Source of the DNA: Flavobacteriaceae bacterium
GTDB taxonomy: Bacteria > Bacteroidota > Bacteroidia > Flavobacteriales > Flavobacteriaceae
Length of the DNA: 60,403 nt
Assembly: GCA_029934835.1 (NCBI GenBank)
Contig: JAOZLL010000004.1
Span: 1-60,403, forward strand
Reading direction: 5' to 3'
Part shown: one piece after another, positions 16,609 to 25,967 of the stretch
Position numbering within the stretch: the first letter of the stretch is position 1
Layout of the letters: the number at the start of each line of letters is the position of its first letter
Position numbers and translations under genes: made by a program
The notes under the pieces: generated by a model
What the model saw: the letters and a program-made list of their open reading frames with translations, nothing else
Told to the model about the DNA's origin: nothing
Databases searched by the model: none

Positions 16609-18723
16609 ATGAAAAAAGTAATTTTTTTATTAATAAGTATTTTAGCCGTTAATGCTTTCTCACAAACAGAAAAAGACAGTATTAATCAATTAAAAGAAGT
16701 CATTATTCAAGCCACACGTGCTCAAAAAAATGATCCTTTTACCAAAACGGATATTTCAAAATCCGAAATTGAAAAACGTAACTTAGGACAGGATATTCCT
16801 GTTTTATTAAATTTTTTGCCAAATGTTGTGACTACTTCTGATGCCGGTGCTGGTGTAGGATATACAGGAATTCGAATACGTGGTAGTGATGCAACTCGTG
16901 TGAATGTAACGATAAATGGAATTCCTCTAAATGACAGTGAATCTCAAGCTACCTATTGGGTAAACCTACCTGATTTTGCTAGTTCTACACAAAGTATGCA
17001 GCTGCAACGTGGCGTAGGAACATCAACAAATGGTGCCGGAGCTTTTGGAGCAAGTTTAAATTTAGCAACTAACGGAATTACCGAAAAAGCAGATATTCAA
17101 ATTCATAATTCGTTTGGTTCTTTTAATACACACAAACACAATTTACAGTTTCATTCAGGAACTTTAGGAGAACATTTTACGTTTTCAGGGCGTTTATCAA
17201 CTATTCAATCTGATGGCTATATTGATAGAGCTTCATCCGATTTAAAATCATTTTTCTTGTCAGGAACCTATCAAAACAATAAAACCATGCTAAAAGCCAT
17301 GGCGTTTGGTGGACACGAAATTACCTATCAATCTTGGTACGGAGTTGACGAAGCTACTTTTAATGAAAATCCAACATTTAATTATGCTGGAGCTATTTAT
17401 GATGACGCATGGAATGTGGTTGATTATTACGACAATCAAGTGGATGATTATACACAAACTCATTATCAATTACACCTCAATCATAGTTTTAATGCCAATT
17501 TAAATGCAACAATGGCATTACATTATACCAAAGGATTTGGTTTTTATGAAAGCTATAAACAAGATCAAGATTTTTCTGATTATGGCATGAATTCTTTAGA
17601 TGTAGACGGTACGATAATTAATAGTACTGATTTAATCAGACAAAAATGGTTGGATAATGATTTTTATGGGATGACGTATTCACTTAGATATTCCAGCTTA
17701 GATAAATTTAAATTAATAATCGGTGGTGCTTTAAATCAGTATGATGGAGATCATTTTGGTGAAGTAATTTGGGCAAGATATGCATCTGATACTGAAAAAA
17801 ATCATCGTTATTACGAAAACAATGGACTCAAAACAGATTTCAATACGTTTGTAAAAGTAAATTACAAAATATCAGATAAATGGCAACTTTTTGCCGATAT
17901 GCAAATGCGAAATGTATTCTACAAAACAACTGATTTTTTAGTAGATGACATCGATACAAATTGGCTATTTTTTAATCCAAAGATGGGAATTACTTATACT
18001 ATAAACGATAAGAATAACTTGTACGCATCTTATGCTAGAGGAAATAAAGAACCTATTCGTGATGATTTTGAATATGCAACAGAAACACCAAAAGCTGAAA
18101 AATTAGATGATTTCGAATTAGGATGGCGTTACAATTCAGATAAAGTAAAACTACAAACCAATGCTTATTTTATGAAATATAAAGATCAGTTGGTTTTAAC
18201 TGGAGCCTTATCTGATGTTGGTGATTTTATTCGTGCAAATTCGGGTGAAAGTTATCGCTTAGGTCTTGAAGTTGAAGCGAATCTATCTCTAGTTAAAGGT
18301 TTGCATTGGCAACCTAATATATCGGTTAGTAGAAATGAGAACATTGATTATTACATTGAAGATACGGATACCTATAGTAATACAACAATTTCTTATTCTC
18401 CTGATTTTATTGCAGGTAGTAATTTGGTTTATATGCCTGTAGATAATTTACAAATAGCTTTATTATCAAAATATGTTAGTTCTCAATTTATGAGTAATAT
18501 AGAGTTAGAATCTTCAGTTTTAGATTCTTATTTCACGACAGATTTGCATTTACAATGGCAAAAAGATAATTTGTTTGGAGTTAAACAAGTTACCTTTACA
18601 GGAATGTTAAATAATATATTCAATAAAAAATATGCTTCAAATGGCTACATGTGGGGAACAACTCCTTATTATTTTCCTCAAGCAGGAACTAACTTTTTAT
18701 TGGGTGTGAATTTAGCTTTTTAA
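16609..18723 (+). CDS. TonB-dependent receptor, TPP-riboswitch controlled
   Basis: A 704-residue outer-membrane receptor with a signal peptide (ending NAFSQT), a TonB-box-like start (LKEVIIQATRAQK), a plug domain with GIRIRGSDATRVNVTINGIP, and a 22-strand barrel ending NFLLGVNLAF with the terminal aromatic residue. It lacks the N-terminal CarboxypepD_reg domain of SusC proteins. Control by a TPP riboswitch points to uptake of thiamine or a thiamine precursor; such receptors are known in Bacteroidetes. Substrate is inferred from the regulation only. Confidence 0.92.
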   Translation: MKKVIFLLISILAVNAFSQTEKDSINQLKEVIIQATRAQKNDPFTKTDISKSEIEKRNLGQDIPVLLNFLPNVVTTSDAGAGVGYTGIRIRGSDATRVNVTINGIPLNDSESQATYWVNLPDFASSTQSMQLQRGVGTSTNGAGAFGASLNLATNGITEKADIQIHNSFGSFNTHKHNLQFHSGTLGEHFTFSGRLSTIQSDGYIDRASSDLKSFFLSGTYQNNKTMLKAMAFGGHEITYQSWYGVDEATFNENPTFNYAGAIYDDAWNVVDYYDNQVDDYTQTHYQLHLNHSFNANLNATMALHYTKGFGFYESYKQDQDFSDYGMNSLDVDGTIINSTDLIRQKWLDNDFYGMTYSLRYSSLDKFKLIIGGALNQYDGDHFGEVIWARYASDTEKNHRYYENNGLKTDFNTFVKVNYKISDKWQLFADMQMRNVFYKTTDFLVDDIDTNWLFFNPKMGITYTINDKNNLYASYARGNKEPIRDDFEYATETPKAEKLDDFELGWRYNSDKVKLQTNAYFMKYKDQLVLTGALSDVGDFIRANSGESYRLGLEVEANLSLVKGLHWQPNISVSRNENIDYYIEDTDTYSNTTISYSPDFIAGSNLVYMPVDNLQIALLSKYVSSQFMSNIELESSVLDSYFTTDLHLQWQKDNLFGVKQVTFTGMLNNIFNKKYASNGYMWGTTPYYFPQAGTNFLLGVNLAF

Positions 18724-18727
18724 CTTA

Positions 18728-18820
18728 TGTCATTTCGAGCGAAGTGCAACGAAGTCGAGAAATCTATAAAAAATACAACATAAATAATATACAGATCTCT
18801 CCACTCTGGTCGAGATGACA
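18728..18820. repeat. REP-like imperfect inverted repeat
   Basis: Left arm TGTCATTTCGAGCGAAGTG with GAAGTCGAGAAATCT pairs imperfectly with the right arm AGATCTCTCC...TCGAGATGACA across an AT-rich centre. This TGTCATTTCGAGCGAAG type of element is a familiar dispersed intergenic palindrome in Flavobacteriia. It lies directly after the TonB-dependent receptor. Confidence 0.8.
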
Positions 18821-18846
18821 GCATTTCAATTGTTATGACAGAAGAC

Positions 18847-18880
18847 AAAAAATCCTACATATCTATTGTAGGATTTTTTT
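18847..18880 (+). terminator. Rho-independent terminator
   Basis: Stem AAAAAATCCTACA/TGTAGGATTTTTT with a 7-nt loop ends in a T-run, placed between the receptor and the xanthine dehydrogenase operon. Confidence 0.88.
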
Positions 18881-18923
18881 ATTCCTTAAATTTACGCTCA
18901 GTAAAAATAAATAACATCAAATA

Positions 18924-20327
18924 ATGATAGAATTTATTCTAAACAACAAAATAATAAAAACCGAAGTCAAATCTGGGATGACTTTACTTTATTTTATTCG
19001 TGAAAATCAAGGTTTAAAAGGTACTAAGTCAGGCTGTAAAGAAGGTGATTGCGGTGCTTGTACCGTTCTTTCGGGAACTTTACAAAAGGATAATTCAGTT
19101 GATTATAAAAGTATTACTTCGTGTTTAACACCGATGGCAAATGTACACGGAAAACACATAGTTACTGTCGAAGGTGTTAATCTTAAGAACGAATTAAACC
19201 TTGCACAACAAGCTATCAAAGACAATTTTGCAACACAATGTGGATTTTGCACACCAGGTTTTGTTAATTCCTTATCAGGATTGGCATTAAAACATACACA
19301 TCCTACAAAAGCTGATGGAATTAACGCACTCAGTGGAAATATCTGTCGCTGTACAGGTTATAAATCTATTGAAAAAGCAGCAGACGAAGTAACAAGCAAA
19401 TTACAAGAAAAAGATCATAATAACGAGTTAGAATGGTTGGTGGAAAATAAATTTATTCCTAATTATTTCAAAGAAATACCATTGAAACTCAAGGCTTTAA
19501 AATCCGATAAAAATAATTCAGAAGGCGTTTTAGTTTCAGGTGGAACCGACTTATATGTGCGTCATGCAGATGCTTTGTTAGATCAAGATATTCAACAGGC
19601 AATAAATTTTGTTTCCAATAATATTGAATTTTCTGACACAAAATGTACCATTGGTGTTGGAGCAAGTGTTACCGATTTAATGGAAAATAAACAACTCAAC
19701 AGCTATTATCCAAATCTAAAATCAGATTTAAAATTACTATCCTCTGAACAAATCAGAAATATGGCAAGTTTAGGTGGTAATTTTGTAAATGCCTCACCAA
19801 TTGGTGATATGGCAATATTCTTTTTGGCTTTAAATGCGAAGTTAATGGTTCAAAATTCCATAGCCGAAACAAGAGAAATTGCCCTAAAAGATTTCTTTTT
19901 AGATTATAAAAAAATTGACTTAAAAGACAATGAGTTTATCCAAAGTATAACATTCAATTTACCAGATAAATCAACTTATTTCAATTTTGAAAAAGTCAGT
20001 AAACGAACCCATTTAGATATTGCGACTGTCAATGCCGCCATAAGTATTAATGTACAAGGTAATATCGTTGTAAATGCTTATATCTCTGTTGGAGGCGTAG
20101 CAGCTATTCCAAGATATTTATCCAAAACAGCAAGTTATTTGATGGGAAAAGAATTGAAAAAAGAATATATTTTAGAAGCACAAGAAGTTCTGCAATCTGA
20201 GATTTCACCAATCAGTGATGTCAGAGGAACAGACCAGTACAAAAGATTGTTAGCGAGACAATTATTTTTTGCCCATTTCATTAAATTGTATCCCAATCTA
20301 TTCCAACTTAAAGATTTTGTAGCATGA
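18924..20327 (+). CDS. xdhA: Xanthine dehydrogenase small subunit (2Fe-2S and FAD domains)
   Basis: A 467-residue protein with a ferredoxin-type [2Fe-2S] domain (GCKEGDCGACTV, about 37-48), a second [2Fe-2S] helical domain (QCGFCTPG and NICRCTGY), and an FAD-binding domain with VSGGTDLYV and the IRNMASLGGNFVNASPIGD loop. It passes electrons from the molybdenum subunit to NAD+. It overlaps the large subunit by ATGA, so the two are translationally coupled. A terminator lies just upstream, so the operon starts here. No xdhC is beside it. Confidence 0.93.
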   Translation: MIEFILNNKIIKTEVKSGMTLLYFIRENQGLKGTKSGCKEGDCGACTVLSGTLQKDNSVDYKSITSCLTPMANVHGKHIVTVEGVNLKNELNLAQQAIKDNFATQCGFCTPGFVNSLSGLALKHTHPTKADGINALSGNICRCTGYKSIEKAADEVTSKLQEKDHNNELEWLVENKFIPNYFKEIPLKLKALKSDKNNSEGVLVSGGTDLYVRHADALLDQDIQQAINFVSNNIEFSDTKCTIGVGASVTDLMENKQLNSYYPNLKSDLKLLSSEQIRNMASLGGNFVNASPIGDMAIFFLALNAKLMVQNSIAETREIALKDFFLDYKKIDLKDNEFIQSITFNLPDKSTYFNFEKVSKRTHLDIATVNAAISINVQGNIVVNAYISVGGVAAIPRYLSKTASYLMGKELKKEYILEAQEVLQSEISPISDVRGTDQYKRLLARQLFFAHFIKLYPNLFQLKDFVA

Positions 20328-22597
20328 GCAGTATGACCAACAAAGATTCGTACGGACATGTACGTGGTGAATCACTTTTCGTGGATGATATTAATGTAAA
20401 AGAAGGAACATTACACGCATTGGTTTTTGATTCACCTTCAGCACATGGAAAAATTAAAAGTATCGATTATTCTGAAGCAGAAAAATTGGATGGTGTAGAA
20501 AGAATATTCACTTATGCAGCTATTCCTGGCGAAAACCAGATTGGTGGTATTATTCCTGATGAACCTTTATTTGCAGAGCAAGAGGTGCATTTTATGGGTC
20601 AACCTATTGCTTTAATTGTTGCCAAAACATTGGCTATTGCTAAAAAGGCAAAAAAAATAATTAAGATAGAAATTGATGAATCACCTGTAGTCACAACAGC
20701 AAAAGAAGCTTTTAATAAAGGTTTATTTATCAATGCTCCCAGAAAATTTGAATTGGATGTTGTCGAAAAAGGTTTCCAAGAAAGTGAGTACGTTTTTGAA
20801 GGAGAAACCTTCACTAACGGACAAGAACATTTATATTTAGAAACGCAAGCGTCGTATGCTTTCCCTTTAGAGGATGGAAATATTAAGATTATTTCATCTA
20901 CACAAGGACCTACTTCTGTACAATCAATCGCAGCTAAGGTCTTGAATTTGCCGATGCACAGAATCGAAGTTGAAGTTATTCGTTTAGGAGGAGCTTTTGG
21001 TGGAAAAGAGGATCAAGCTACACCTTGGGCAGTGATGACAGCCTTGGCCGTATATCATTTAAAAAAAGGGGTTAAATTGATTTTAGAACGTCATGATGAT
21101 ATGCGAATGACAGGAAAACGTCATCCATATGAATCAACCTTTAAAATTGGTTTAAATAAAGACTTGAAAATCCTAGCGTACGAAGTAGATTATTATCAAA
21201 ATTCGGGAGCTGCTTGTGATTTATCGCCAGCTATTGCAGAGCGAACTTTGTTTCATGCCACCAATAGCTATTTTGTAAAAAATGCAAAACTCACTGTACA
21301 TTCCTGTAAAACAAATTTGCCACCAAACACAGCTTTTAGAGGTTTTGGCGGACCACAAGGTATGTTTGTAATTGAGTCTGCTATTGTAAAAGCAGCAAAA
21401 GAACTAAATATTCCTGTTCGTAAAATTCAAGAAGCTAACTTGTTACAAGAAAATGACGAATTTCCGTATGGGCAAATTGCCAAACAAGTAGAAATAGGAA
21501 AAACTTGGAATGAAGTAAAATCTCAATTTGATATATCTAAAAAAGAGAAAGAAATACAAGAATTTAATACTAAAAATCATTCGGTAAAAAAAGGATTATC
21601 CTTAATGCCGATTACCTTCGGGATTTCGTTTACTAATACACCGATGAATCACGCCAGAGCTTTGGTGCATATTTACCAAGATGGAAGCGTAGGAATAAGT
21701 ACAGGAGCAGTAGAAATGGGGCAAAGTGTCAACACTAAAATGCTTCAAATTGCGGCAATGTCATTCGGATTAACACCAGATAAAGTTAAAATAGAAACTA
21801 CCAATACTACGAGAATTGCCAACATGTCTCCTACTGCAGCAAGTGCAACAGCAGATTTAAATGGAAAAGCATTACTAAATGCCTGTGACAATCTTAAAGA
21901 AAGAATGTCAGAAGTTATAGCAGAGAAATTAGCTGTAAATAAATTGGATAAAATCTCCTATCAAGATAATTTCATTTTTGTCAATGGAACTAAATCTAAA
22001 TTGAGTTGGGAGGAATTAATTTTGACAACTTTCCTTAAAAGAATTAGTCTTTCAGAACATGCACATTATGCAACACCTGAAATTCATTTTGATAAAACTA
22101 AAGAAAAAGGACATCCGTTTGCTTATCATGTCTATGGAACGGCTTTAACCACTGTAACAGTCGATTGTATCAGAGGAACATATGAGTTTGATGCTGTACA
22201 AATTGTCCACGATTTTGGAAAATCCATGAATAAAGGTATTGATATGGGACAAGTAGAAGGTGCATTGGTGCAAGGTATGGGTTGGATGACGATGGAGGAA
22301 ATATCTTATGACGAAAAAGGTAGGTTATTGTCGAATTCATTATCAGGATATAAAGTTCCCGATATATTTTCAGTACCCAAAGAGATTAATGTAATACCAC
22401 TTGAAACAGATGGAAATGAGATGGCAATATTAAAGTCAAAAGCAGTCGGAGAACCACCATTGATGTATGGAATCGGTGCTTATTTTGCAATTCAAAATGC
22501 AATGCTAGCTTTTAATCCGAGTTACAAAATTAAATTTGATGCACCCATGACACCTGAAAAAGTTTTGATGGGATTGTATGAAAATGATCTAAAATAA
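20324..22597 (+). CDS. xdhB: Xanthine dehydrogenase molybdopterin-binding subunit
   Basis: A 757-residue protein with the aldehyde oxidase/xanthine dehydrogenase a/b hammerhead at the N-terminus and the molybdopterin domain after it. Residues known to orient purines are present: Glu in GQEHLYLETQ, Arg in AFRGFGGPQG, and the catalytic Glu in KAVGEPPLMYG. It oxidises hypoxanthine and xanthine to urate. Those residues favour a true purine enzyme over other family members such as CO or hydroxybenzoyl-CoA enzymes. It ends 19 bp before the convergent response regulator gene. Confidence 0.93.
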   Translation: MSSMTNKDSYGHVRGESLFVDDINVKEGTLHALVFDSPSAHGKIKSIDYSEAEKLDGVERIFTYAAIPGENQIGGIIPDEPLFAEQEVHFMGQPIALIVAKTLAIAKKAKKIIKIEIDESPVVTTAKEAFNKGLFINAPRKFELDVVEKGFQESEYVFEGETFTNGQEHLYLETQASYAFPLEDGNIKIISSTQGPTSVQSIAAKVLNLPMHRIEVEVIRLGGAFGGKEDQATPWAVMTALAVYHLKKGVKLILERHDDMRMTGKRHPYESTFKIGLNKDLKILAYEVDYYQNSGAACDLSPAIAERTLFHATNSYFVKNAKLTVHSCKTNLPPNTAFRGFGGPQGMFVIESAIVKAAKELNIPVRKIQEANLLQENDEFPYGQIAKQVEIGKTWNEVKSQFDISKKEKEIQEFNTKNHSVKKGLSLMPITFGISFTNTPMNHARALVHIYQDGSVGISTGAVEMGQSVNTKMLQIAAMSFGLTPDKVKIETTNTTRIANMSPTAASATADLNGKALLNACDNLKERMSEVIAEKLAVNKLDKISYQDNFIFVNGTKSKLSWEELILTTFLKRISLSEHAHYATPEIHFDKTKEKGHPFAYHVYGTALTTVTVDCIRGTYEFDAVQIVHDFGKSMNKGIDMGQVEGALVQGMGWMTMEEISYDEKGRLLSNSLSGYKVPDIFSVPKEINVIPLETDGNEMAILKSKAVGEPPLMYGIGAYFAIQNAMLAFNPSYKIKFDAPMTPEKVLMGLYENDLK

Positions 22598-22616
22598 TTA
22601 TTAGGCAAGATGTATT

Positions 22617-23657
22617 TTATCTGATTTTTTTAAGTTTTTCTAGATCGATAATATTTATATAAGTTCTATTAGTTTCTACTAATCCATCTTCCCTGAAATC
22701 TGCTAAGGTTCTAATTAAAGTTTCTTTTGCAATGCCCGTTAAGCTTGCTAAATCAGTGCGAGATATAAGAATTTTGTTTAAAGGATTATCTTCTATAACC
22801 ATCAGAAGTATTTTGGCAACACGAGAACGAACAGAACTATATGCCATTTGTAACATCTTATTTTTTATTGAATCTATGTTGTCAGAAATCATCTTTAGAA
22901 GGTCTAAAGCAATATGAGGATTAGAATTAAGAATTTCTCTTACTTCTATTTTATCAATTTTTATAAGCTTTAACTCTTCAAGTGCTTCTGCATTTTCTTT
23001 ATAGGGAAAATCTCCCATAGATGAAGTATAGCCAATAAATTGTCTTTTTTTATATAGGCCAGTAATTAACTCTTTACCACTTTCTGTATTCCTGAAGGTC
23101 TTAACGGTTCCTGATTTTACTAGGAAAACATGATTACTTTTATTTCCTGCGCAGTATAAAGTATCTCCTTTCTCATAGGATGAAATTGGTCTATTACACA
23201 TTGATTCAATTAATTTTTCAAGGTTTTTGAACTTCAAAAGAGATTTATTATTAGGAATAGTGTGGTTTGGTAGAGGATTGTTTAAAGTTCTTTTTTTAAG
23301 CCTGATCTCAATTGCACCTAAGAGTTCAGATTCTGCAAAAGGTTTGGTTAGATAATCATCTGCGCCAAGCTCCATAGCTTTTCTTCTATCTATATGATTA
23401 GTTTTTGCTGTTAAGAATATAAATGGGATTTTTTCACAATTAGTATCTTTAGACAAGATTTTATAAACAGCATAGCCATCTAATTTTGGCATCATAATAT
23501 CACAAACAATCAGATCAGGCAAGTGTTCTTGAGCTTTTTCAACTCCTATTTTACCATTTGATGCTGTGATAACGTCATAGTTGGCAAACTGAAGGATTTC
23601 TGCAGTATTTTCACGGACAATTTTATCATCCTCAATTAATAATAATTGTTTTTTCAT
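22617..23657 (-). CDS. Response regulator with REC, cNMP-binding and Crp-type HTH domains
   Basis: A 346-residue fusion. REC domain (about 1-120) has the acidic pair LIEDDK, the phospho-acceptor Asp in CDIMMPKLDGY, Thr in FLTAKT and Lys in LTKPFA. A cyclic-nucleotide-type beta-roll follows (about 140-255), then a Crp/Fnr winged helix with GIAKETLIRTLADF as recognition helix. It should bind DNA in answer to phosphorylation and perhaps a second ligand. It overlaps the upstream 102-aa ORF by ATGA and is divergent from the curlin gene. No histidine kinase is adjacent. Confidence 0.9.
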   Translation of the reverse strand: MKKQLLLIEDDKIVRENTAEILQFANYDVITASNGKIGVEKAQEHLPDLIVCDIMMPKLDGYAVYKILSKDTNCEKIPFIFLTAKTNHIDRRKAMELGADDYLTKPFAESELLGAIEIRLKKRTLNNPLPNHTIPNNKSLLKFKNLEKLIESMCNRPISSYEKGDTLYCAGNKSNHVFLVKSGTVKTFRNTESGKELITGLYKKRQFIGYTSSMGDFPYKENAEALEELKLIKIDKIEVREILNSNPHIALDLLKMISDNIDSIKNKMLQMAYSSVRSRVAKILLMVIEDNPLNKILISRTDLASLTGIAKETLIRTLADFREDGLVETNRTYINIIDLEKLKKIR

Positions 23658-23962
23658 AATTTAGTAGTGGTATTCATTACCAATAAGCTATTTGATAATA
23701 AGATTTGTGATATTTCTTTTTTTACTGATCTATTTGTTTTTGTCATAAAAGTTAAAGGGGAAAACACTTTATATTTAAAAATATTTTCAAAGAATTTTAG
23801 CAAGACAAATCCTATGTCTCTTTGAGATAGATTATAATAAGATAACCTGAGACACCTTGTAATAACATTAGTTATTATCATTTTTTTTGCAAGACCTTTA
23901 AAAGAAATTGATTCTTTTAAAGACTTGTCAAAAATAATTTTATTCGTACTTATTATTTCCAT
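23654..23962 (-). CDS. Hypothetical 102-aa protein coupled to the response regulator
   Basis: Not a family I recognise. The ORF starts with ATG at 23962 and its TGA stop overlaps the response regulator start as ATGA, which is strong positional evidence for a real, translationally coupled gene. The protein is basic and helical, with no signal peptide or Cys-rich motif (segments such as ISFKGLAKKMIITNVITR and RDIGFVLLKFFENIF). It could be a small partner of the regulator or a remnant of a sensor. Confidence 0.5.
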   Translation of the reverse strand: MEIISTNKIIFDKSLKESISFKGLAKKMIITNVITRCLRLSYYNLSQRDIGFVLLKFFENIFKYKVFSPLTFMTKTNRSVKKEISQILLSNSLLVMNTTTKL

Positions 23963-24038
23963 TGAAGCTAATCCGTTAGTAAAAAATTAGTTCTTTAGGG
24001 AGACTACAAATCTAATAAAAAAACACAAAAGTAACAAA

Positions 24039-24084
24039 TGTTACATATAATAATGATATAACATATTGATATATAGTACTATAT
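24039..24084. promoter_or_regulatory. Two dyad-symmetric sites between regulator and curlin gene
   Basis: The first dyad is TGTTACATAT-n-ATATAACA (about 24039-24063). The second is the perfect 14-bp palindrome ATATAGTACTATAT (24071-24084) inside a longer near-palindrome. Both lie in the 235-bp divergent region and could be operators. A link to the divergent regulator is inferred from position only. Confidence 0.45.
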
Positions 24085-24197
24085 CGTGATTTTGTAACTG
24101 ATTAGGACAACAATCACAAATTGACTTGACGTTGGTCATTGTAGTATTTTTTAAGGTGTAGGATATTTGCCCCATTATTAATCTAAATTATTTTAAA

Positions 24198-25283
24198 ATG
24201 AAAAAATTAAGTTTATTCGCACTATTATTTAGTGTAACAAGTTTTGTGTTTGGACAGTTCAACACAAGTTCAGTATCTTCAGATGGTGTTGGAAATTCTG
24301 CCACTGTTGGACAAACAGGTTTGTCAAATGATTCTGAAATCATTCAAGATGGTCAAATGCATGTTTTGGGAGGTGTAGGAAATTCAGCTACAGTAAACCA
24401 ATTCGGTTCCTTCAATGAGGCAAGTATTGGGTCATTTGGTAATGGTAATTCTGCTGATATTTTTCAAGATGGTTGGGGAAATATGGCATCTCAAACACAA
24501 GGTGTTGGTTGGGCTGAAGATAATGTTGCTTCTGCTGAGCAGTATGGAGTTTTTAATTCATCTACACAATCGCAGTATTATGATAACAATACAGCAGAAG
24601 TATATCAAGTAGGTTTGTGGAATTCTGCTACTCAGTATCAAAGTACCATGAGTAATGGAGCTATGGGTAGTTATGCTTCTGCAATTCAGGTTGGTGAAGG
24701 AAATATTTCTGATCAAAGTCAATTTGGACAAATGAATGCTGCTTATGTAACTCAAGGTGAGTTTTATAATACAGCAACTCAAGTTCAAACAGGGAATTCA
24801 AATTCAGCTACTATTTGGCAAAATGATTTGTCTTTAGGTGGTTATAACGTTGCTTCTCAAAGTCAAGTAGGTGATGATAATGTTGCTATAATTGATCAAG
24901 GTTTATTTTATGCTTATGGAAATTTAGCATCCCAATCTCAAATTGGAAATGAAAACCATGCTTTTGCAATTCAAAAAGGTGCATTTAATGAATCATACCA
25001 ATATCAAGAAGGTGATTTGAATATTTCAGAAACTTCTCAAGATGGTTTAGGGAATGGAAGTGGTACAGCTCAGTTTGGTGTTGAAAATGAGGCTTATACT
25101 AGTCAGATTGGTATCGGTAATGGTAGTGGAGTACTTCAAATTGGTGCTTCAAATTTTTCAGATACAATGCAAATGGGTGATAGTAATTTAAGTGCTACAT
25201 TACAATTTGGAATTGGACATAGTAATACAACTTCACAAACAGGTGCAGGTAACACTGCTCTTGTAGTTCAAGTTGGACCTTAA
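24198..25283 (+). CDS. Curlin-repeat amyloid protein (CsgA/CsgB-like)
   Basis: A 361-residue secreted protein with a signal peptide (ending FVFGQ) and about 28 degenerate half-repeats of roughly 11 residues, with Asn, Ala/Ser, Gln and Gly at fixed spacing (for example GNSATVNQFGSFNEA). This matches curlin repeats, which stack into a beta-solenoid amyloid fibre. The repeat number is far larger than the five 22-residue repeats of E. coli CsgA. A CsgH-like gene follows, but csgE, csgF and csgG are not in the window, so the secretion pore must be elsewhere. Confidence 0.9.
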   Translation: MKKLSLFALLFSVTSFVFGQFNTSSVSSDGVGNSATVGQTGLSNDSEIIQDGQMHVLGGVGNSATVNQFGSFNEASIGSFGNGNSADIFQDGWGNMASQTQGVGWAEDNVASAEQYGVFNSSTQSQYYDNNTAEVYQVGLWNSATQYQSTMSNGAMGSYASAIQVGEGNISDQSQFGQMNAAYVTQGEFYNTATQVQTGNSNSATIWQNDLSLGGYNVASQSQVGDDNVAIIDQGLFYAYGNLASQSQIGNENHAFAIQKGAFNESYQYQEGDLNISETSQDGLGNGSGTAQFGVENEAYTSQIGIGNGSGVLQIGASNFSDTMQMGDSNLSATLQFGIGHSNTTSQTGAGNTALVVQVGP

Positions 25284-25298
25284 TATTTAGAATTAATT

Positions 25299-25332
25299 GA
25301 AGGGAAAGTCGACTAAAATTAGATTTTCCTTT
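25299..25332 (+). terminator. Weak terminator-like hairpin after the curlin gene
   Basis: GAAGGGAAAG pairs imperfectly with ATTTTCCTTT and is followed by CTTTT, 15 bp past the curlin stop. It could reduce transcription into the downstream csgH-like gene, which would give the usual excess of fibre subunit over chaperone. Confidence 0.4.
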
Positions 25333-25493
25333 CTTTTATATAGTATCGGAAATCAATACGCTAAAAAACTACATCTTATTTTATCTCTGATAATAAATCT
25401 ATAATTTTAAATATAGATTTTCTAGAATTCATATTATGCTATTAGTAACAAGATAACATCTTAACATTAGAATTCTTTTAATACAAATTTATC

Positions 25494-25967
25494 ATGAAAA
25501 AAATTTATACTAGTATACAATTCCTGTCATTATTATTATTTATATTCCTAAATTCTTTTGCGCAAAATAGTGAGAAGGTAGAAGCAAAAATTAATATTAT
25601 AAGAACTACAACGAGTATTAGTATTTATGCCATTGCTGAAAACTATTCAACTTTAGCAAAGGATAATTTGATTTTTGAAATTAGTTCAGAAAAAAAATCA
25701 ACAAATGGAAATCTTTCCAGTAGTAAACAAATTGCTAGCTTTTCTATTTTACCTAGTGAGACTAAAGTCTTATCTAAATTAAGATTTAAAACTGAAAAAG
25801 AGAGTAATATTACAATCAATCTCTATATTAAGGACGGAACAAATGTTTTAGATAAAGAATCATATATTATTTCAGGATCTGATATTTTATCAAGGAGAGA
25901 TCTCTTACGTGACAAACGAATAAAAAAGCCCATTATCGAAATTGCTAATAATTCTATTTCAAAATAA
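25494..25967 (+). CDS. CsgH-like curli chaperone candidate
   Basis: A 157-residue secreted protein with a signal peptide (ending NSFAQ). The body is beta-rich and holds the stretch KSTNGNLSSSKQIASFSILP followed by ETKVLSKL, which resembles the strand pattern (sGxss..Q...f.l...E...LS) of CsgH-like proteins that hold curlin monomers in the periplasm. Its position directly after a curlin gene supports this. The assignment is by eye and by context, so another small adhesin-associated protein is possible. Confidence 0.6.
   Translation: MKKIYTSIQFLSLLLFIFLNSFAQNSEKVEAKINIIRTTTSISIYAIAENYSTLAKDNLIFEISSEKKSTNGNLSSSKQIASFSILPSETKVLSKLRFKTEKESNITINLYIKDGTNVLDKESYIISGSDILSRRDLLRDKRIKKPIIEIANNSISK

Noticed and set aside
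18924-18945. Third copy of the TTTAGAAT palindrome (TAGAATTTATTCTAAA)
   Set aside because: The spacer is two bases instead of one and it lies inside the first codons of xdhA.
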